A DNA stretch of 56,273 bases from Gammaproteobacteria bacterium (GTDB taxonomy: Bacteria > Pseudomonadota > Gammaproteobacteria > DSM-16500), in contig JABDGK010000006.1 in the NCBI GenBank assembly GCA_013286085.1, forward strand, positions 10,638-66,910, read 5' to 3'. Shown in pieces: positions 8,706 through 16,547 of this stretch. Position 1 is the stretch's first letter, and each line of letters begins with the position of its first letter. Under the pieces are notes generated by a model that was not told the DNA's origin, did not search any database, and was given only the letters and a program-made list of their open reading frames with translations. The translations under genes were made by a program, and so were the position numbers.

Positions 8706-10424
8706 ATGAAGCTGCCTCATAAAAAAATGCTCGTCCTTGTTTGTCTAGCATTCTGCGAAATGGACAGCTATGCTGCACCAACACCGCAGTTGCAAAATTC
8801 GCTCCAAGGATTATCCAATTATTACGATGCTGGTCGTGTTGTACAACAAGTACAACAATCACTACCCAAGCCACCCAAAGCGCCTCTGAAGTCGTCTATT
8901 AGTAAGAAGATAACAGAAGAGAATCCCAATGTGGCAAAAATTCAGTTTAAATTCAATAAGATAGTTATTTCAGGCAATACGGTTTTTTCAGCACAAACAT
9001 TACAAAAAATTTTTCAACCAAAGCTTGGTAAAATGATTACTCTTGCAGAGCTCCAGGCGATGGTTCATGCAGTCACAGCGAAATATCGAGATAGCGGTTA
9101 TATTTTATCGCGAGCCATTTTGCCACCACAAACAATTAGAGAGGGTGTCGTACAGGTGCAGATTGTGGAAGGATTCGTTAGTGATGTGACTGTTACCGGC
9201 GATCCTGGTCGAGCGCGACGATTGCTTGAAGGGTATGGCAAGCACATTCAAGCGTCTAAGCCTCTCAATATTGATAAGCTTGAGCGTTATGCCTTACTTG
9301 CTAATGATCTTCCTGGTTTCAATATCCAATCGGTTTTAACACCTTCAAAAACGACACCCGCTGGTGCAGATCTGAATTTGTTGGCAAAAAGAAAAATAGG
9401 CAGTGCGTTTTTTAGTTATGACAATTACGGGACTCGTTATATTGGACCGCAAGAAGTTTCTTTTGGTGGCAGTTTGTATTCGTTGTTTGCGCCGGGTGAT
9501 TCGAATACGGTACGTTTTTCTGTGACTTCTCGCCCGCATGAATTACGTTATGTGGATGTGTCGCATGCACAACCTATTGGTACGGATGGTCTTCATTGGC
9601 AGTTAGGTTCTAACTATGCAGAAACCCGACCGGATTTTATTTTAGCGCCGATACAAATCGTTGGTCATAATACGTTGATTTATACGGATTTTAGCTATCC
9701 TATTATTCGTGACCGCAGTAAAAATTTCACCGTGCATAGCGGTTTCAATTATCAAAATGTCAATTCAACCATCTTAGGTACGCCTTTCTACCAAGATCGA
9801 ATTCGGTCTCTCGTGGTTGGCGCAACTTTCGATAGCATTGATAGTTGGCGCGGTATTACGAGTATGGGATTAGATGTTGTCCATGGTTTTGATATTATGG
9901 GTGCGCATGATCATCAAAATCAATCACGTTCCCTGGGGCGTAGTATTTATACGCGCATCAATCCATCTATCTCACGACTGCAAGCGCTGACGTCGCGTTT
10001 TTCGTTGTATGGTGCCTTGCGTGGACAATATACACGAACAGTGTTACTGGCTACGGAACAATATGGTGTGGGTGGTCCTGATATTGGTCGTGGTTATGAT
10101 CCGTCAGAAATTGTCGGTGATAATGGAGTGAGCGGAAAATTGGAATTACGCGTGGATACAGCGCCGGATTGGAAGCTTCTCAATGCAGTGCAGTACTATG
10201 CTTTTTACGATGCGGGTGTGATTTGGAATATTGATTACGTTAGCTTGCCTGCCAAGCAAAGCCTAACGTCTTTGGGTATTGGTGCGCGTTTTACTTTTAT
10301 TCCGCAAGTCACCGGCAATTTATTTCTGGCTAAACCGTTAACGCAGCCCGTGGCGGTGCTTGCTGCATTGAATGACAATATTCATATGGCGCGTATTTTT
10401 TTCCAAGTGACAGCAACTCTATGA
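8706..10424 (+). CDS. TpsB two-partner secretion transporter, copy 2
   Basis: A second 572-residue ShlB/FhaC-type transporter with the same build: signal peptide to about residue 23 (SYA), a Lys/Pro linker, POTRA domains (about 77-235; DSGYILSRAILPPQ), and a barrel with GRGYDPSEIVGD near residue 465. It is clearly paralogous to the upstream copy (shared YDN(F/Y)GTRYIGP(N/Q)EV and FYDAGVIWN) but well diverged, so the duplication is old or one copy was acquired. Only 40 bp separates the genes and no internal promoter is obvious. Either it serves a different, unlinked TpsA, or the two share or divide the export of the adjacent giant adhesin. Confidence 0.92.
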   Translation: MKLPHKKMLVLVCLAFCEMDSYAAPTPQLQNSLQGLSNYYDAGRVVQQVQQSLPKPPKAPLKSSISKKITEENPNVAKIQFKFNKIVISGNTVFSAQTLQKIFQPKLGKMITLAELQAMVHAVTAKYRDSGYILSRAILPPQTIREGVVQVQIVEGFVSDVTVTGDPGRARRLLEGYGKHIQASKPLNIDKLERYALLANDLPGFNIQSVLTPSKTTPAGADLNLLAKRKIGSAFFSYDNYGTRYIGPQEVSFGGSLYSLFAPGDSNTVRFSVTSRPHELRYVDVSHAQPIGTDGLHWQLGSNYAETRPDFILAPIQIVGHNTLIYTDFSYPIIRDRSKNFTVHSGFNYQNVNSTILGTPFYQDRIRSLVVGATFDSIDSWRGITSMGLDVVHGFDIMGAHDHQNQSRSLGRSIYTRINPSISRLQALTSRFSLYGALRGQYTRTVLLATEQYGVGGPDIGRGYDPSEIVGDNGVSGKLELRVDTAPDWKLLNAVQYYAFYDAGVIWNIDYVSLPAKQSLTSLGIGARFTFIPQVTGNLFLAKPLTQPVAVLAALNDNIHMARIFFQVTATL

Positions 10425-10468
10425 TTTTTAATTTACTCACACTGAGGTGTTTCTGGGAAAGTTAAAAA

Positions 10469-10781
10469 AGCCTGTCTTTCCTCTGCGTTCGCGCAGTAAT
10501 GTCCAGTTAATCCGTGCATAAATAAAACTGTCACCCCGCAAAATTATCAGCCACTATTTTAAGAAGGACACAGAATTCGTTCTGATAATTTGTGCGGGGC
10601 CCGGTTGACGAACTTAAGTAATATGCAGTTCCTCTTAAAATTTGCACCAGGCCCCGCACAAAAACGCGAATGGAGGTTTATTTTCCTTTTGAAGTGAAGT
10701 GGCGCGTTTTTTGCGGGGTGACAGTTTTATTTATGCACGGATTAACTGGGCATTACTGCGCGACGGCGGGAAAGACAAGCT
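10469..10781. mobile_element. MITE-like element with 73-75 bp terminal inverted repeats
   Basis: Outer arms 10469-10543 and about 10710-10781 are inverted copies, nearly identical over about 50 bp (both contain CCAGTTAATCCGTGCATAAA). Inside are nested palindromes: ATTATCAG/CTGATAAT (10543-10550, 10582-10589), TGTGCGGGGC/GCCCCGCACA (10591-10600, 10651-10660) and AAAACGCG/CGCGTTTT (10661-10668, 10703-10710). No gene is encoded. It fills the 394-bp gap between a rightward tpsB and a leftward orphan, so it may also act as a bidirectional terminator. The tips (AGCTTGTCTTTCCCGC type) match the hairpin at 29574-29617, so both belong to one family. No clear target duplication was seen. Confidence 0.7.
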
Positions 10782-10818
10782 GGGGGCGAGTCAGATCGCG
10801 ATGACAAGCAGTCAGTGT

Positions 10819-13506
10819 TTAAGGCGTAAGCTGAGTCACTTGTTTCTCTTCATCAACAAGGTCACTCGCACTACTACTGCGCTGATGTGCAGGAAGCAAC
10901 AGTTCATTGAGCGCCGCAGCGGTATTGAATTGTCGCCATTTGGCATCCCAATCCGTGTGAAAGTTAGTGATGTGTTTGTCTATATCAACCGGCGGATGTT
11001 CAATATCAAGCTTAGTAATAAAATTATATAAGCTGCCAGTTGTCCCCGGGTTTCTGACTGGATAGCAGCATGTCCAACTGCCGCGTTGGTCGGCTTTTGC
11101 GGAGAATTTTTTTAATGCCACCATGAAACCAACGGCAATCTGGTATGTCATAGGTAGACTGAGATTGATTTTACCTTTTTCATCAATCATTTCTTTCACG
11201 CCTTTGGGTACGGTGATAGTCCCTTTGCCATCTGCTTTTAGAACGTGTTCGCCACCCCAGAGTTTAACTTGTTTATGCCAGAAATCCACATCGCTTAAAG
11301 AGCACATAATTTTTTTGGCTGTGTCGATGACGCGAGCTTTTCTGTCTTCTTCTGCTTGTAAGGCTTTTTCGTGTTCGTCATATTCTTGTTGTTTTCTTGC
11401 TGCGGCTTTGCGATCAATTTCTGCTTGCTGTCGTCTTGCGGTTTCTCTGCGCTCAGCTTCCGCTTGCTGCTGTCTGTCGGTTTCCCTGCGCTCAGCTTCC
11501 GCTTGCTGTTGCTCGCGCTCAAGTGCTTCTTGTTGCTGTTGTTGTAATCTGTGTTGCTCTGCCTCTTCAGCTAAATAAAATTGTTCAATTTGTTCTAGTC
11601 TTGCTGATTTTTCTGTGATTCGGTCTGTTGGCGTAATGTGTTCTTGATATTTGTCTTTCGATTTTTGGCGAAGAGTATTGGCTGTATTAACACTATTGGT
11701 TGCTTTAATAGCTGTATTATTTTCTTGTATTTCGGTGACAATGTTGCGCAACACAGCTATGTTATCGTGAATTTCTTTTATTTTTGCTTCAACGAAAATA
11801 ATGGTTTTGGCAGGTACTTCTATTTTCTTGCTCAGTGCGTCGATATTGCTTTTGATTGCCAAGGCGCGCTGATATTTAGCTTCATTCTCAGCAAAAATGA
11901 GGTTGATATTTGCTAAATCTGTCGCGGATTTTTCTTGGCGGTTTTGTAATCGAGCAGCTTGTTTTTTTGTTTGCTCGGCAGCCACAGTGGTTTTGTTTTG
12001 TAGTGTCAGTATGTCTGTTGCGCATTGACTGATAATTATTTTTTTGGACGAGATATTTGTCGCATTTGCGTCAATATCCAGTTTTAAATGATCGATACGT
12101 GAAGACGCATACTTATTCATTTGCAGCAGACCTTCCTGCCAGGCGAAAGTATATTTTTTCGCATTCGGCACGTAGGCGCTTTTAAGCGGTTCTGCTGCTT
12201 TTACTAGTTTTTCTGTGACCAGGTTATAACCTTCAGTGCTATGTGAAACTAAATTTTGAATGTATGTTTGTATCTCGCTGAATGTGGCTGATGCTAATTC
12301 TGGCTGTAGTGTCAGTGTAGCTTCAGCACGCGTTCGTGGTTTTTTCTTTCCGGGTATTGTATAGCTCAATGGGTTTAATGTAATTTTGGCGATATTACCA
12401 AATTTCATGTTGAAGTCGGCAACCGCTGATTCTGAAGGATCATTCTTATGTACCATAAGAATTTTTTTATAGAAATATTCAACGGCGGTATCGTGTAATA
12501 AAGCGATGATACTTGCTTTCGTATTGGATATTGTCTTTTCGTTAGCATGGTATGTTCTATAGTTGTTTATCAGGAGCATTTTAGCTCGTTGTGTCAGGTC
12601 TTGTTGTACTGCCGGGGCTTCTTGTTCTGCGTTTTCTTCCTCTGCTAGGCTGGAGCCAAGCGTCTTTTTTTCGACGATTTTTAAGGCTTTTTCTTGTGTT
12701 TCTGTGTGCGCCACTAGTTGGTGGTGTTCTGCATTGATAGTATCCCAAACCGCTTTTTCTTCATCGGGAATAATACCAATTTGTTGAGATACTTGGTGAA
12801 TGTTAGTAAGCAAGTCCGTATTATTGTTAATGGTTGTTTTAAGATTGTGAAGAGACTCGGTTTGCGTATGGAGTGGCGCAAAAACGTCCGCGTTGAAATA
12901 TGGGAATAGGCGGAGAGCTTTTTCATGTTGCACTGGTGTGAGGTCATTATCGCTCACGATTTCTTCTTGAAATGCAGGTGATGGTGGCGCCAACGGTGTA
13001 AGGCGTAATGGTATAACAGAATTCGCTACTGATTCTGCAAAGACATTTTCATCATAGTTGCGACCAAAGATAGCTAGATCAATATCCTGAATTTCTTTTG
13101 CGTTTACTTCAACAGCCGCGGTAATGTTTGGCAACACGTTCAGCGTCGGGATAGGAATATTGGGATGAAATTCAATAGCTTTGCCGCATTGCAGGATAAA
13201 GTTATACGTTTGTCGGATTGTTTTTGCTACGCGAACCTGGACAGCATCAGAGCCATAAGATTTCCCCCACTTTCCTGAAAGACTTTGTAAGACGAGGCCA
13301 ATTTTTTTTAGTTCGAGGTCACGCTCGTGCTTGTGCTCTGCGGCTGCTGGTGAACGTTCAAGATCAATATAGTAGGTATAGACTGCGTTTTTGCAAATAT
13401 CATATTCAGATGCAGGTTGAATCTGAGCGTTAACTGCTGCGCTCGCTGCTACTGGCCAATTGCCTCTCGAATCTGTGAGTGTTACTTTTGCCAACCTTCT
13501 TTGCAT
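10819..13506 (-). CDS. Large coiled-coil protein of unknown function, candidate secreted effector
   Basis: Not recognised; about 895 residues. No signal peptide or membrane span is seen. The middle is rich in Lys/Glu/Gln/Ala helix with long coiled-coil stretches. At about residues 660-740 there is a charged Gln/Arg/Glu tract with three imperfect copies of AEAERRETDRQQQ-like units. The C-terminal ~190 residues look globular (KQVKLWGGEHVLKADGKG, GSWTCCYPVRN), and the tail carries acidic DEEK, compatible with a Dot/Icm-type C-terminal signal. The ATG at 13506 is preferred to that at 13515 because GAGGGG lies 9 nt before the former but touches the latter. A PmrA-like promoter lies upstream. It is 118 bp downstream of the KAP NTPase gene on the same strand, but the separate promoter argues against one operon. 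Confidence 0.8.
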   Translation of the reverse strand: MQRRLAKVTLTDSRGNWPVAASAAVNAQIQPASEYDICKNAVYTYYIDLERSPAAAEHKHERDLELKKIGLVLQSLSGKWGKSYGSDAVQVRVAKTIRQTYNFILQCGKAIEFHPNIPIPTLNVLPNITAAVEVNAKEIQDIDLAIFGRNYDENVFAESVANSVIPLRLTPLAPPSPAFQEEIVSDNDLTPVQHEKALRLFPYFNADVFAPLHTQTESLHNLKTTINNNTDLLTNIHQVSQQIGIIPDEEKAVWDTINAEHHQLVAHTETQEKALKIVEKKTLGSSLAEEENAEQEAPAVQQDLTQRAKMLLINNYRTYHANEKTISNTKASIIALLHDTAVEYFYKKILMVHKNDPSESAVADFNMKFGNIAKITLNPLSYTIPGKKKPRTRAEATLTLQPELASATFSEIQTYIQNLVSHSTEGYNLVTEKLVKAAEPLKSAYVPNAKKYTFAWQEGLLQMNKYASSRIDHLKLDIDANATNISSKKIIISQCATDILTLQNKTTVAAEQTKKQAARLQNRQEKSATDLANINLIFAENEAKYQRALAIKSNIDALSKKIEVPAKTIIFVEAKIKEIHDNIAVLRNIVTEIQENNTAIKATNSVNTANTLRQKSKDKYQEHITPTDRITEKSARLEQIEQFYLAEEAEQHRLQQQQQEALEREQQQAEAERRETDRQQQAEAERRETARRQQAEIDRKAAARKQQEYDEHEKALQAEEDRKARVIDTAKKIMCSLSDVDFWHKQVKLWGGEHVLKADGKGTITVPKGVKEMIDEKGKINLSLPMTYQIAVGFMVALKKFSAKADQRGSWTCCYPVRNPGTTGSLYNFITKLDIEHPPVDIDKHITNFHTDWDAKWRQFNTAAALNELLLPAHQRSSSASDLVDEEKQVTQLTP

Positions 13507-13576
13507 AAAATCCATCCCCTCATTCTGGCAACAAGCAGAGCAGCCTAAGCGTTCATTTTTTATTCTTATTTATACT

Positions 13577-13609
13577 TTTATACGCTTTCAAGCTTAACGG
13601 AATATTAAG
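13577..13609 (-). promoter_or_regulatory. PmrA-like box and -10 upstream of the 895-residue orphan
   Basis: On the minus strand CTTAAT (13604-13609) and GTTAAG (13593-13598) are repeated with an 11-bp period, followed after 10 bp by TATAAA (13577-13582). The geometry matches the tandem cTTAATatT box of the PmrA response regulator in Legionella and Coxiella as I recall it, with the proximal half in the -35 place. The same layout, to the base, occurs at 46807-46839. Confidence 0.55.
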
Positions 13610-13623
13610 GGGGTTTTATGAAA

Positions 13624-15801
13624 TTAAACAGTGGTGTTGGGAATCACTTTCGTGGTCTTAGCGTCAGTGAAGTCTAAGAAAATTAATACGGCAAGTTGTT
13701 CTTTTTCACGGAGTTTTTCAAAATTATCGTTTTCAAATAAGGCAGTAGCACGCGCTTCGAGCGTACTGGTCGGCATAAAGTAGGTGATATTTTCAAGATA
13801 GTTTTTCCAGTCGGGGTTTTTTTCTTGTTTCGCTAACGCTTGTTCAACAGGCACTTGCAGAGCAGCACCTAAGAACGCCAATAAGCCTTTGTCTTCTTGT
13901 ACAGCTTGCTCGAGAAAATTCACACACGCTGCATGACTAGCCCAGGCTTTCCAGGCGAATAGAATGGGGAGCAATTTAGGATGTTCAATCAAACGGCCAA
14001 TGCGGGCCCAAAATTCAATTTTTTCAACAGCAAGTTCTTGTAATTGACGTAAATATTCCGGCGCAAAATCACGATGTTCAATCGGTAAAAATGTATCGTC
14101 AATTTCGTTATGTTGTTTACTTTGAATAGTGAGTTCATGCACGATGCTGTAGAGGCTTTTGTTGGCTTTCATGATAGCTTCTTTCATCATGTCAAAGCGC
14201 TCGTTACTCTCTGGAATGCAGTGTAACAACTGATGACAAATACGATGAATGCGCATAGCCGTGTTAAAACTTAACGGTGTTGTTTCCCCTTCCGGAAATA
14301 GATCGCCACAATCCAATAATGCTGTAATCACATTGCGAATATGATGATGCGGAATTTTGCTGCTGGCGGTGCTATCGAGTAAATCTAAGAAACGCACAAT
14401 GCGATTATCTTGATTGAGTCGCGTTAACGCTTGATCGAAACTTTCTTCCTGTTTAGCGAGCTTCAGAATAGTGTCTAGTTCCGATTCAGGCATGTGTCCC
14501 GTTGGAATAGAAAGACGGAAATAAATATCAAACATATCCGGGCAGCAAACACGACGTTTTTCTCGTGCCATCGCTTCGGAGTGATAAAATTTTTCGTGTG
14601 GCAAATAAACGTGATACATGCGTGGAAATAAATGCAAAATCATTTTCAGTAAAATAGGTCGAGGTACACTATTATCCCGCGCTAAAATTTCATCGCAACG
14701 CATACGATCTTTTTCCAGTTGATTAGCGTCAGCGACATACACAGTATCCAGTAAATCAGTAAACAAATCTTTGTTTTCACGAATACCATATAAGATACGC
14801 GGCGTAAAAACTTCCAACGCCGTTAACGCAAAAAAATCCACAGGATTGACTACATCCTTGATGCGGGCATAACTAAAACTTAACGTATTCACATAACGCG
14901 TGACATCACGGCAATTATTGAAAAAGAACTTCAGCGTCGAGTAATAAATATCCGCCCAATCATGGGTATTCCACACATCCGTAGGTGCTAAGAGAATCAC
15001 CGATTGCAGCCGATCAAACAAGAGACTTTCAAGGTCTTGCTTAGAAATAGTGGGTATTTCAAATGGCAGTTGCACTAATTTATCTAAATATTCATTGCCT
15101 TCGCCATTGTGTGTTTGGTTAATGGCTTTGACGACCTGTTCTTTGTCATAAGAAAGCAAATAAATCGTATTCATGTAATCGCCCATGGATTTGACGATTT
15201 GCAAAATTTGATTGATTTCACTCGCGTCAATACGCGAAATATTATCAATAAAAATAATAATTTTATGTTTTTGGTTTTTGAGCAATGTATTTAATTCGGT
15301 TTTCACTTGAATTGGATCGCGACCCGATTCCCAGGCATAACTTTGCGTTTCTGTTTTTTGTTTTTTTTTAAATTTGGCGAGTAGACGGTTTTCTTTGATG
15401 CGTGTTTGGGGAGGTGCTTGCTGTGTAAAGAAAGACACATACAGCTCGACTAATTGAATAATTTCAGCCGAATTCTCAAGTGTTGGGCATTGACGTAATT
15501 CCGATACCAGTCGACGGAAAAAACCATAAATCAATTGTCCTTGTCCCGAATAACTCCAAGGACTGAAATTCAAAATAATAGGCTTTTCATCGTCCAGCAT
15601 ATTGCTGCCAGCAACATGTAATTCTTCCACAATGAGATTAATCAACGACGTTTTACCGCTGCCCCAGCCGCCATTTAAACCAATGACAAGGCTTTCTGGG
15701 CTTTGATGGTCGAGTATGCAGCGAGCAAGGTATTTAGCAAATGTACCGCGTCCCAAACGATCTTGGGAAATACTCAAAATGGGGCGATCAGCATCAAACA
15801 T
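13624..15801 (-). CDS. KAP-family P-loop NTPase
   Basis: 725 residues. The Walker A motif is GGWGSGKTS at 44-52 and the Walker B region IIIFIDNISR at 181-190. The LNFSPWSY stretch at 78-84 matches the family's FNPW-type motif. KAP NTPases are STAND-like ATPases; many have membrane spans inserted between Walker A and B, but here that 130-residue stretch has a basic FKKKQKT patch and no hydrophobic helix, so it should be soluble. The long C-terminal part is helical without a recognised domain. AAGGAG precedes the ATG at 15801. KAP proteins are found in phage-defence and other contexts; nothing next to it completes a known defence system. Its partner and substrate are unknown. Confidence 0.85.
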   Translation of the reverse strand: MFDADRPILSISQDRLGRGTFAKYLARCILDHQSPESLVIGLNGGWGSGKTSLINLIVEELHVAGSNMLDDEKPIILNFSPWSYSGQGQLIYGFFRRLVSELRQCPTLENSAEIIQLVELYVSFFTQQAPPQTRIKENRLLAKFKKKQKTETQSYAWESGRDPIQVKTELNTLLKNQKHKIIIFIDNISRIDASEINQILQIVKSMGDYMNTIYLLSYDKEQVVKAINQTHNGEGNEYLDKLVQLPFEIPTISKQDLESLLFDRLQSVILLAPTDVWNTHDWADIYYSTLKFFFNNCRDVTRYVNTLSFSYARIKDVVNPVDFFALTALEVFTPRILYGIRENKDLFTDLLDTVYVADANQLEKDRMRCDEILARDNSVPRPILLKMILHLFPRMYHVYLPHEKFYHSEAMAREKRRVCCPDMFDIYFRLSIPTGHMPESELDTILKLAKQEESFDQALTRLNQDNRIVRFLDLLDSTASSKIPHHHIRNVITALLDCGDLFPEGETTPLSFNTAMRIHRICHQLLHCIPESNERFDMMKEAIMKANKSLYSIVHELTIQSKQHNEIDDTFLPIEHRDFAPEYLRQLQELAVEKIEFWARIGRLIEHPKLLPILFAWKAWASHAACVNFLEQAVQEDKGLLAFLGAALQVPVEQALAKQEKNPDWKNYLENITYFMPTSTLEARATALFENDNFEKLREKEQLAVLIFLDFTDAKTTKVIPNTTV

Positions 15802-15834
15802 GGGATTGCTCCTTGCTTCACGACGCTATGGTTC

Positions 15835-15843
15835 ATTATAGCA
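15835..15843 (-). promoter_or_regulatory. Extended -10 promoter of the KAP NTPase gene
   Basis: TGCTATAAT on the minus strand, about 35 bp upstream of the start. The -35 region is poor, as is usual for extended -10 promoters. The same nine bases occur before two other orphans (36073-36081 and 46807-46815). Confidence 0.5.
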
Positions 15844-15937
15844 TTTCTGCTGCGGGTGGATGGAGGATATTTACTGGTTTGATTTATATAACATATTGAA
15901 AAATATAATAAAAATATTTAAATGGCTTAGTAGGGGC

Positions 15938-16386
15938 GTTGCATAAATCAAAATCTACATATCTCCCCTCTCGCACAGTGCTCTTCGGCGTTGTTGAATA
16001 AATCAAAATTTCAACATCTCCCTTCTCCCGCTTGCGGGAGAAGGGTTGGGGATGAGGGTCTGTATGCAACCACATGATGTATTATATACACATAGTGTGC
16101 AGATCATAAGCTCCCTCACCCCCGCCCTCTCCCACAGAAAAGCACTGTGGGAGAAGGGAGATGTTGAAATTTTGATTTATTCAACAACGCCGTGCTCTTC
16201 TGTGGGAGAGGGGTGAGGGCGCTAATGATCTATGCATTTTGTAGTAGGCAATGTGGTTTCGTTCAGACCCAGCCTACCATTAAAAAGCAAATGGACAGGT
16301 GTTCAGTCGGTGCAAAGCATGCTTCGCGAAAACGCCGACTTCACCCCCCAACCCTTCTCCCGCAAACGGGAGAAGGGAGATGTGCA
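15938..16386. repeat. Cluster of palindromic (CTCCCTTCTCCC family) repeats in a 746-bp gene-free gap
   Basis: Several copies of the palindrome built on CTTCTCCCGC/GCGGGAGAAG lie here (around 16015-16058, 16112-16160, 16195-16215 and 16339-16382). Two 43-bp arms, 15987-16029 and 16149-16191, are perfect inverted copies of each other (beginning GGCGTTGTTGAATAAATC). A diverged copy of the arm lies at about 15938-15975. No real gene is seen between 15802 and 16547; short open frames are translations of the repeats. Confidence 0.85.
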
Positions 16387-16547
16387 GATTGTAAGTTATG
16401 CATAACGCTAAATATTTCAACAGGTTAGTGGGTTGCCAGTATTTTCAGGGAGTTAGAGGTGTGCCCACAGAAAGTTCTGAAATAGCCTATACTCTCAAAT
16501 ATAACCCAATAAAATCTGCATCGTTAGAGGATGAGGAGTGATTGAAT

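Noticed and set aside
11123-11616. Cys/Ser-rich plus-strand frames
   Set aside because: They are the antisense of the Gln/Arg/Glu coiled-coil repeats of the leftward orphan.
10819-15801. A two-gene defence system of KAP NTPase plus coiled-coil protein
   Set aside because: The downstream gene has its own PmrA-like promoter 60-100 bp upstream, no nuclease or other effector domain is recognisable, and no other defence genes lie nearby.
16192-16428. Short open frame in the repeat cluster (and similar frames at 15884, 20391 and 20626)
   Set aside because: They translate the palindromic repeats (LALSRKRERG-type peptides) and have no ribosome sites.
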